A DNA stretch of 64,000 nt from positions 1-64,000 of the forward strand of contig CANJKZ010000918.1 of the NCBI GenBank assembly GCA_947471745.1, written 5' to 3'. This DNA is from Closterium sp. Naga37s-1 (lineage: Eukaryota > Streptophyta > Zygnematophyceae > Desmidiales > Closteriaceae). Position numbers and translations under genes: made by a program. Shown here in pieces: positions 44,901-53,018 of the stretch (position 1 is its first letter; each line of letters starts with the position of its first letter). Below the pieces are notes generated by a model, which saw nothing but the letters and a program-made list of their open reading frames with translations, ran no database searches and was not told the DNA's origin.

Positions 44901-47900
44901 ACCATCCGAGTGCCTTGTTGTGCTGCTGCTACATCTCTTTCGTGGCAGACGAGGCGAAGGTTGGAGGTGCTGACACGGCAACTGAAGCAGCAGGAGCAGC
45001 AAGGGGAGCTGCAGCAGCAGCAGGCTCAGAGGCGAGCGGTGAGTGCTTAACTCTGGGTCGGAAGGGAGTAGTGGAGAGGTTGGGGGAAGACCTGGGGAAT
45101 ATATCTGTAATGTGCCAAATCATGCTTCAACAATATCAAACTCGAACCGGTTCAGTTTGAACCATGTTGAGTTGGGCTGGTAGTCGAACCGAATCAAAGT
45201 GGTGATTTGGGCCGAATCAGTTAGGGACCTAGGCAGATTCATAGTTCAAGTCAACTTATGTGGTCAAACCACGGGTAGTTCGACTCGAATCATCTGCGGT
45301 TTGAATCGAACCAGCTTGGTTCGGTTCGACTGGGCCCTTCATTGTAATCACATCTTTGCAGCAGTTTTTTTTTTCCCCTTTTTTTTTTTTGCAGCTTTAT
45401 TGTCATCACATCTTTGTATCCACACCTACACGTGAAGGGCCTGTGAGGGGTATTAATTATGGTACTAACACGGTCAACGGTCACATGCTGGTACATAACG
45501 TAGATTATGTCACCCACAAGGAAGACTTTTGAGGAGCAGAGGGGGAGGGTGAGGGGACGAGGGAGGCGGAGGAGAGGGTGAGGCGGCTGGAGGAGTTGGA
45601 GGAGGCGAAGGAGATGCTGGACATGCAGCCTGCTTACCCCTCCTTCTTTCCTTCCTTCCCCTTCTTCCCTTCTTCCTCCTCTCCCTCTCCCCTGCCCACC
45701 AGCGTGAAATGGAGGAACTGGAAGCGAGGTTCCAGCAGGTGCGGCTGAAGGTGGAGCAGAGGCATCGCATGGAGGTACAACTGGAGGAAGCCAAGGGCAA
45801 GCAGGGAGCAGCGGGGGAGGAGGGGTCGAAGGAGGCGGAGGAGAGGGTGAGGCGGCTGGAGGAGGAGTTGGAGGAGGCGAAGGAGATGCTAGACGAGGAA
45901 CAGGACAGGTTCTTTCGGCTGTCCGTGGATGCAAGGGTGAAGGATGACGATGTGCTGAATGCTCGGAAGACCGTCCTTGAGGTGTTTATGTGCCTTCCAG
46001 GCGCTGGTTTCCCTGGTTGGTGTGTGCGTGCTTGCCTGCCTGCTGTGTGAGTGCCTTGCCTGTTGGTAGGTACATGCTCGCTAGGTTGCTGAGGCGGCTA
46101 GAGGAGGAGTTGGAGGAGGCCAAGGAGATGCTGGATGAGGAACAGGACCGGTTCTTTCGGCTGTCCGTGGATGCAAGGGTGAAGGATGACGATGTGTTGA
46201 ATGCCAGGAAGACAGCGCTCGAGGTGCGTGCTTGCTTGCTTGCCTTCAGGTGTGTTCTTGCTTGCCTGCCTACTGTGTGCTTGCCTGGTTGGTGAGTGCT
46301 TGCCTGTTTGGTGAGTGCTTGCCTGGTTGGTGAGTGCTTGTCTCAAGGCCTACCGAGCGTGCCGCACGTGCAATGCGTGCCCCGCGTGTCATGCGCTCAA
46401 CACACTGTTCTTCCCCCCTGCGCCCTGTCCTCCCTCTCCTCTCCCTCTCCCTCCTCCTCCAGTTCCTGAAAGACCAGCAGAAACTCCTCAAGGCAGTGAC
46501 CCTCCCAGGAATACCCGAGCTGGCGATCCGCCCTCCTGTGCGCCCCCACATGGTGGGGCTGCTTAAGAAATCACTCTGGCTCAAGGCTTACAAGGCCTGC
46601 CACACATGCAAGGCGTGTCCCGCTTGCCGGGAAAACAAGGCGATCAAGGCGTGCAAGCAGTGCAGGGCGTGTGGGGCGTGCAGCAAGGGGATGGATGATC
46701 GGGACCCCAACTGGCAGGCGGATTTCACTGTGAAGTTCTCTGAATGGGAGGAGCTGATTAGGTCGACTGAGCATGACTTCTTTCGAGTGCAAGAAATAGA
46801 TGGATTTGCCAAGGTATGCATTACATTCTGAGTCGACTCATAACCCGCCTCTGTTTTTCGGGTTCGGGTGAGACGTGCGAGCAGTGCCCTGTGCGTGTGG
46901 GGTGTGTAGCGAGGGGATGGACGAGCGGGATCCCAACTGGCAGGCGGATTTCACGATGAAGTTCTCTGAGTGGGAGGAGCTGATTAGGTCGACTGAGCAT
47001 GACTTCTTTCGAGTGCAAGAGATTGATGGGGTGGCCAAGGTACGCAGTCAACACTCTGTGCTTTGGCACATTTGAGTCGACTCAAAAGTCTCTGCTGTTT
47101 TTCGTGTGGGTGGAGACGGTCAGGTCTACTGAGAACGGCTTCTTTTGAGTGCAAGAGATACACGGAGTTGCCTTTTGAGGCGCCTCAAAAGACGGTCAGG
47201 TCTACTGAGAACGGCTTCTTTCGAGTGCAAGAGATAGACGGAGTTGCCAAGGTACGCAGTCAACTCAAGAGGCACCACGGGTTTTGGGGTGGGAGGAGAT
47301 CAAATCTACTGATTATGACCTTTTCTGAGTCCAGGAAATTGATGGAGTTGGCAAGGTACGCAGTAGTCAAGTCTGTAATCAGAGTATACTCTAGTCACTT
47401 CTGGGTTTCGAGTGGGAGAAGGTGCTAAAGGGTAACGATCACACCTTCTTTCGAGTCGATGAAACAGATAAGAGTAGCCAAGGTATGCCGTCATTCATCC
47501 AACCTAAAAAATAGATTTGCAATTATATGCGACCTAATCAGCCAAGGCACCTTCCTCTTCTGTCTCCTCCATTTCCTTCCTCCATTTCCTTCCATCCCCA
47601 CCCGCCCTTTGTACCAACGGTGCGTGTTCAACAGTACAGACGAGCTAGTGGCCAAGGCTATGAGAGAGATATGAAGCGTTTTAATATCCGTCTGCTTCCC
47701 CCGCTTCCGCTTATGTCTTCCTCTGTTCCCTTTCATCTCCGCTTGGAACAACAGCGTGTGTTCAACAGTACAGACGAGCTAGTGGCCAAGGCTATGAGAG
47801 AGATCGAGGCGGACTTTGCATGGGCGGGCGTGGTGGATTTCAAGCGAGCAGTAGCAGAAATTGAAGAGTACAATGCGAGCGGGCGGTACCCTGTCACTCT

Positions 47901-48534
47901 GCTGGTCAGCACTGACGGGGATGAGGCCGAGGAGGGGAATGGAGGCGATGCGGCTTCTGGTGGTGAAGGAATGGCAGGAGGAGGAGGAGGAGGAGAGGGG
48001 GCGGGAGCAGGAGGAGCAGGAGGAGCAGCAGGAGGAGGAGGAGCGACAGGGGGAGCAGCAGCAGGTGGTGGGAAAGGGGCGGGGGGTGGGGAGGAAGTGA
48101 GTGGGGTGAAGCAGGTAGCCAAGATTGGTTCTGTGGTGAGCTATCTTGTGGATTTGCTTAAGGTGTTCATTGCTGCTGCGCCTAAGGGGGAAGCAGTGGA
48201 GGGGAGGAAGAAGAGGAGGGCGGAGGACAGTGTGGGAGGGGTAGGTGTGGGGGGGGGGGGGGGGGGAGAGGGGAGAGGAGGGAGAGGGGGAGGAGGGGGG
48301 GGAAGAGGAGGGGCAGAGGGAGGAGCAGGGGGAAGGGGAGGGGCAGGGGCAGGGAGAGGGCTGGGGGGAGGGGTGGGGGATGATGGTGCAACCAGGGGTG
48401 GGAGGAATCAGAGCAGCACAGTGGAGTGGAGGGGGGTGGAGAATGGTGATGGGGGAGGGAGAGAGGAGGGGAGCACTGCTGGCAACAGCGGCGGTAGGGG
48501 TAGGGGCAGAGCTGGACGGTGGGGGCGGGGATAG
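41979..48534 (+). CDS. IDN2/FDM-like protein (zf-XS, XS, coiled coil, XH), 9 exons, 864 aa
   Basis: Exons: 41979-42353, 42498-42657, 43548-43804, 44223-44385, 44567-44706, 44949-45038, 45703-45981, 46463-46813, 47755-48534. All are GT-AG with matching phases (2595 nt). After an acidic N-terminus comes zf-XS (YRCPFCPGQMKQDY, H, H; about residues 51-95), XS (DRILWPPVAIVKNL to LHKKHKATKSLRE, about 126-264), a Glu/Arg/Gln-rich coiled coil (265-490), an unusual cluster of eight Cys in CxxC spacing (about 534-561) and an XH domain (DRDPNWQADF, then EIEEYNASGRYPV, to LVDLLKVF; about 565-745) split by a Gly-rich insert. The tail is Gly/Arg-rich. Plant IDN2/FDM proteins bind RNA and act with Pol V transcripts in RNA-directed DNA methylation. 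SGS3 is a relative but lacks XH. Whether this copy works in that pathway is inferred from domains only. Confidence 0.9.
42741..42925 (+). repeat. Two copies of the IDN2/FDM-like exon 2 end and donor
   Basis: A 90-bp copy (TREELESTLKNYGPRKVDVLY plus donor-like GTGCGTGG) spans about 42752-42832. A shorter one (GPRKVDALY plus GTGAGTGG) spans 42885-42920. The true exon ends at 42657. Confidence 0.9.
43105..43500 (+). repeat. Three truncated copies of the IDN2/FDM-like exon 3 start with acceptor
   Basis: ATCAG/CTCAG-preceded copies of the RMGHTGMALIHLEENAKGWE coding start occur at about 43120 (most diverged), 43270 and 43420 (nearly perfect), followed by the true exon at 43548. Divergence falls towards the real exon. 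Confidence 0.9.
43857..44155 (+). repeat. Copy of exon 3 end and copy of exon 4 start within intron 3
   Basis: 43857-43935 repeats SEKGPLGSVLxxxHxxTxxLRE with a degraded donor (GGAG|GTTATG). 44063-44155 repeats VLxExESVKRQQERxERRVQERAxMRL of exon 4, which truly starts at 44223. Confidence 0.9.
45530..45625 (+). repeat. Partial copy of exon 7 (coiled-coil part) upstream of it
   Basis: It encodes EERVRRLEELEEAKEMLDM, matching the central part of exon 7 (45703-45981) with a three-base deletion. It lies in intron 6. Confidence 0.8.
46080..46224 (+). repeat. In-frame copy of exon 7 3' half with donor
   Basis: It repeats RRLEEELEEAKEMLDEEQDRF through NARKTALE with mostly silent changes and a good donor (GAG|GTGCGT). 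The frame is open, so use as an alternative or extra exon is possible; no strong acceptor is evident. Confidence 0.85.
46868..47490 (+). repeat. Five copies of exon 8 3' end with donor
   Basis: The true exon ends FFRVQEIDGFAK|GTATGC at 46813. Copies end at about 47039 (long and in frame from DERDPNWQADF), 47165 (frame broken by TGA), 47251, 47355 (TGA) and 47481. Four of the five end in a GCCAAG or GGCAAG plus GTACGC/GTATGC donor. Palindromes sit between copies at 46829, 47071 and 47173. Confidence 0.92.
47605..47672 (+). repeat. Copy of exon 9 start
   Basis: About 50 identical bases (VFNSTDELVAKAMREI) occur before the true exon 9 (47755). The copy then hits TGA (ATATGA where the exon has ATCGAG). 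Confidence 0.9.
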
Positions 48535-48620
48535 TAGAAAGAACGTCCAAGAGCTTGTTGTTTTTATTCTTTCTGCTATTGGGCTTTTGGGTGGAAGGAA
48601 TTGAACAGGTACTGGTACTG

Positions 48621-49031
48621 TATCACCCCGGATATAAGCGCAGGCATATTATAAGCGCATGCGCTTATATTCGGAGCAATGCGCTTATGGCCGATCCTCA
48701 ATTATAAGCGCACCCCCTTGTAATGTAAACCCCTGATTTATTATAAGCGCATGCATAATTCTATTTTAAAATCCTGATTAAAACGGTAACGAATTTCAGT
48801 TTTGCAGCGAGTTCACATCCATTTTCACATTGTTTGACTCTCGAGGGTTTCACTGGCTGCGCGTCCAGTCAGGATGAGTTGACACGCCTGCAAAGTGACG
48901 TGCCAAAGCTCTGTGCGTCGGCAGAGAATCGCCCTTGCGCGATTCTGATTTCGGTCTCTAACATTTCGAATCGATTGAGATCGCAATACAGAGATGTACA
49001 ATTTGTCTCAAAGTAGGAATGCAACGGAATG
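48621..49031. mobile_element. Element X2, second copy of the X family, truncated
   Basis: It starts TATCACCCCGGATATAAGCG, shares ATTATAAGCGCACCCC, TTATTATAAGCGCATG, TGACTC and CGAGTCCAGTCAG-like blocks with X1 in the same order, and is cut off where the copia C LTR begins at 49032. It begins 86 bp after the IDN2/FDM-like stop codon. No ORF of note. Confidence 0.75.
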
Positions 49032-49133
49032 TGTGAACTAGGGAAACAAGGGATAGAAATAGCAACCCTAAAAGTGTTGTACTCCCTAGAGTGCTACTCA
49101 CTGTAGCCTAAGAACCTATAATAACATTTGACA
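49032..49133 (-). repeat. 3' LTR of copia C (102 bp)
   Basis: TGTGAACTAGG...CATTTGACA, followed by CACCCCCATAGGC as in family 1. Boundaries rest on TG...CA ends and the purine tract, since no partner LTR is present. Confidence 0.72.
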
Positions 49134-49340
49134 CACCCCCATAGGCTAAGTGAGGGGCATCAAAGCAAGCAGGGGGAACAAACGGTCACAAGACCAGTCA
49201 ATGCAAGAAGCAAAGCAAGCTCAGGGTGGATCTCAAGGACACCACACAAATTCCGAGCACAAGCAAGCGGCCACAAGGCCAGTTCAAGAGTTCACTAGGA
49301 TATATATAGCAAAGCACAACAAGCAGAGCAAACAGCAAGT

Positions 49341-52153
49341 CTACAATAACCGAGGGCCTACCTCAACAAGCCCCAACTGCACACAGAACCTGTGGTGGTC
49401 ACCAAGCGCCAGGGCCTTGGTGAAGACGTCTGCAGTGTTGGCCTCTGAGGCCACAAAGTCCAGGCGTGCCTGGCAGGGCCTATGATTCACTTTTAGGCAC
49501 GTTAAGGCATCAGGGTCCCCTTGTGTAGAATCCCTGATAATCAGTGTCCCTAAAAAAAAAACCCTGAAAGTTCAGTGTTACCTAATAAAAATGTCTGATG
49601 CATCAGTGTTCCCTTTTTGTAAACGCTGATTTTACACTTCAAATACTAAAACACTAACTAGCTAGCTAGCAAGCATCGGCAACAGCAGAGCAGAGAGAGG
49701 GTTCAATAATCAATCACTCATCATCAGTGTCATCACTGCAGTTAGCCTCTGGTTCTTCCAGCTCCTCCTCCTCATCTGCCTCCTTTCCCTTGCCGTTGCC
49801 ACTGCCCTCCCCCTCTCTTGCTGGAGCCGCCGCAATTTCCTCAATAGAAGGCGAGGAGCTGCCTTGATCTAACATAGGCGCTGTAGGGGAGGCACACAAC
49901 CCCTCATCTATGGGTTCGAAAGGAAAAAAATGGGCGGCGCGACCTGAGGTGCCTTTTCATGGTTGTCGATTTGGGCGAAGCTGGAAAAAAGGAGATCCAG
50001 GCCGGTAACAGCAGCAGAAACGTCATCTGCCGAACGACGATGCGCATCATCGCCTAGGTCGCTAGTAGTTACCAGCTCGTCCTGGGGGTCCACCATAGCT
50101 TGCAGCGGTACTAACTTGCATCTAACTAGAAAGAGCAGAGCCTGGGAAACCACACGGCTGACTGCCTCTTGGTACACCAGGCAGGAACGACAAGAAAACC
50201 CAAGAGGATGGCTGGAAAGGATGGAGCAGAATGGGATGGGAGCCTCGATGGCAGGTAGCACGGCTGGGCGGCGTGGATGCATAAGTGGTTGCCAGCACGA
50301 TCTGGACAAAACGGGCCACATGACCACAGGTGCAAGAAACCCTCGCACCGCACGCTGCCAGCATTGCTATGTTGCAACCGTGTGATTGGTCAACCCACGC
50401 AATGATGCAAAAGTGGGCAATGATCGTTCCACGCGCGCCAAATCCAGCAGCCCTCCAAGTGCAAATTTGTCTGGTACTCACCGCCAGGCGGTGCTGACAT
50501 CGCGGGAATCTGAGATTCCCTGTACTCCTGGGCACCTACACTCGGCACGTGTAGAAATCGCATTCAGGGTCAGGTTCGTTACAACGTAAAGTGATCAGTG
50601 TCCCTTGGAAAAAAATCCTGAAAGATCAGAGTCATCTGGCACCTAAAGGCTGAAAATCAGTCCCTAAAAAAAATGAACACTGAAACATCAGGATTGCTAC
50701 AAAAAAATCACAGAAAATCAGGAATTTCAGGGAAAAAATCATGATAACGTAGGGCCTGGTGCCTGGCCGCGTCGCTGCAGCTCTCGCAGAAGGAAGTACC
50801 TCACGTCAATATGCTTCACTCTGCTCTCCAGTCGAGGCTCTCGACAGAGGAGGATCATGGCCTTGTTGTCAGCGTACAAGGTCGGTGCAGAGTGAGGCCG
50901 CTCACCAAGGTCGGTGAGCAAGAAGGTCAACCAGCGAAGCTCCTGTGCCGCCATGGCACCAGCGTAGATCTCTGCCTCTGCACTGGAAGTAGCCACAGAC
51001 GACAACCGTGTAGACCTCCACGACACAGCACCAGCTCCCAGACTGAAGCAGTAACCCTGAGTCGAGCGCTGAGTCTCCACGTCGTCAGCGTAGGAAGAGT
51101 CGCAGTGACCAGTCAATGCCACTGGCTGAGTCCCTCCAAGCACAAGCCCCATGCCTGATGTAGTCGCCAGGTACTTCACCACCCTCACAGCAGCTGTCCA
51201 GTGGACAGGACGGTGTCTCCCAATCGCAACAAAGCGAGAAAGGATGCTGAGAGGAAAGGCGAGGTCCGGCCGAGTACAAGTCATCAGGTACATGAGGCAG
51301 CCCACCAGCTCTGCGTAGGGACCACTGGACTCAAAGGGCTCGTCCGAAAAGGGACCAGTGAGTCTGTGGTCAATAGCAAGAGGTGTGGGCTGTGTGGTGG
51401 AGAACTGGAAGTCGAACCGCCGAAGGACCTGCTGCACCATGTGTGACTGAGTCAGTGTGATGGTGCGAGCGGCTCTGTCCCTGGTGATCTGCAGGCCAAG
51501 GTGGCGCTGCAGATCACCTAGGTCAGTGCATTTGTGTCTCTTCTGCAGTTCGAACTTCACCTGAGCCAGAGCTGCCCTGTCTGGTGTGGCAAAGACCAAG
51601 TCGTCGACGTACACTAGTATAAAGAAAGGAGTGGAACCAGTGCGAACAAACAGCGACGGGTCGGCAGAGGAAGGACGAAACCCAAGGTCACGAAGCGTGG
51701 AGCGAAGAGTGTCGTGCCACTCACGGGGCGACTGGCGGAGACCGTAGACTGGCCGTCTCAGGCTCCACTGGGTCCCAGGTGGGAAGGTGTCAGTGAAGCC
51801 AGGAGGGCGGCGCAGCCAGATCTCCTCGTGTAGTCGGCCCTGGAGAAACGCAGTAGAGAAGTCAAGGGAGTGCAGCTCGTAGTCTCGCAGTGCTGCTACG
51901 TGCAGTAACACCCGAAGAGTAGTCATCTTCGGGGTCGGGGCGAAGGTCTGGAAGAAGTCAACTCCCTCACGCTGACTAAAACCCCTAGCCACGTAGCGCG
52001 CCTTGAACACAGGCGGTGAACCAGGCGGCCGCTTCACCTTGAAGAGCCACATGCCATCGACTACGTTCGCCCTGGGAGGGGGAACTGCGTCGACGTAGGT
52101 GCCTGTGGATCTCCAAGACGCTAACTCCGAGGCCATAGCCGCTTTCCACTGTG
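49341..52153 (-). pseudogene. Reverse transcriptase and RNase H of copia C, split by the hAT-like element
   Basis: From 52136 the frame reads MASELASWRSTGTYV, FKARYVARGF, ILVYVDD (near 51605) and RNase H GHCDSSYADD (near 51085) to LLRELQRRGQA. It is cut at 50759 by the hAT-like insertion and resumes at 49465 with ARLDFVASEANTADVF, ending at 49341. Apart from the insertion this part has an open frame. Confidence 0.9.
49474..50758. mobile_element. hAT-like non-autonomous DNA transposon (1285 bp)
   Basis: A perfect 8-bp target duplication GTGCCTGG lies at 49466-49473 and 50759-50766. The termini are imperfect inverted repeats starting CAGGGCCTATGATT and, from the other end, CAGGCCCTACGTTAT. TCAGTGTTCCC-like motifs recur near both ends (49541, 49572, 49602, 50594). 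The 8-bp duplication and CAGGG start are hAT hallmarks. No recognisable transposase is present; minus-strand ORFs at 49714-49899 (acidic) and 49908-50348 are unassigned. Confidence 0.85.
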
Positions 52154-52158
52154 AGGCC

Positions 52159-52977
52159 TGTTATAGTCACAATAGGCTTGAATGTGCCTAAAACGAAAGA
52201 TAGAGAGCACAGATGGATTTCTGCACAGCGGCTTCAAACGTTGATAGCGTTCTGCTCACAGCTGCAAATGATTTGATTCAAATTGGATCTGGAGCGTCTT
52301 CACGTCGTCTACAATTAGCAATTTAGATTGCACGATTTGATAAAGAATTGACGACACAGCGTCGGTTTGAACGAACGGTACTATGGCAGCCACTATAGTC
52401 TTAGAACACAAGATAGGAAGAGTTACGAGTTGGGAATGACTCCCAGCTCCTACAAACCCCAAGAGCCGAGGTACAGTGATGTGGAACAGTGCCACACTGT
52501 CCCCAACCACGAAGGGTCTCGAAACTACCCTTCACTAGGGCCTACACCAAGTGAAATGTTACACTACACAAAGTAATGTAACTATCTTCAATATCTTGAG
52601 GTGTACCCTTTTGGCAAGCTTCGAAATCACTTGAGGCTTGACACCAAGGCTCGGGCTCTTCATCACAAACTCATCCTTGAGTTCTTGATGGGTCTGCTGC
52701 ACACACCTGCGACACGCCGAACGTTCGACACAGGACAAAATAGAAACCGCGCACGACAAAATAGAAACCGCGCGCGAGACACAAACGACCGCGTAACACG
52801 CGTCTAGCGATAACTCGCTATTGACTCGACACACACACTCGACATCATGACTCAACATTCACACACAATTATAAGCATGAAATATATATTATCCCATGCC
52901 CTCATACCATTCCATACACACACACATTCACGCACACGGACAACAAGCCGAGTGCAAACCGTAGGGTTGCACCAACA
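52159..52977 (-). repeat. 3' LTR of copia D (819 bp)
   Basis: TGTTATAGTC...GCACCAACA. Differences from the partner: T/C near 52213, A/C near 52479 and G/T near 52735. Confidence 0.96.
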
Positions 52978-53018
52978 AACTCCCCCTCGGATTGTTGGCC
53001 TTAGGATATGTTGCTCTC

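Larger units (their letters stand above)
31984..47190. repeat. Dispersed 18-bp palindrome family TTTTGAG-NNNN-CTCAAAA
   Basis: Full or near-full copies lie at 31984, 32062, 32140 (centre TCGA), 32216 (GTGC), 32247 (GCGC, one arm degraded), 32836 (TCGA), 32960 (GATT), 33652 and 33755 (AATT), 33797 (TCGA, core only), 33861 (TTAA), 34606, 37390, 46829 and 47071 (TCGA), and 47173 (GCGC). All are in introns of the two host genes, and most centres are themselves palindromic. None was noticed in the transposons or exons. Confidence 0.85.

Noticed and set aside
45039-45702. An extra exon of the IDN2/FDM-like gene within intron 6 (45530-45625)
   Set aside because: It is a partial copy of exon 7 with a three-base deletion and no clear donor. 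The exon 6 to exon 7 junction keeps phase without it.
49714-50348. Minus-strand ORFs inside the hAT-like element as a transposase
   Set aside because: I recognise no BED finger, catalytic or dimerisation motif. They are kept only as unassigned ORFs within the element.
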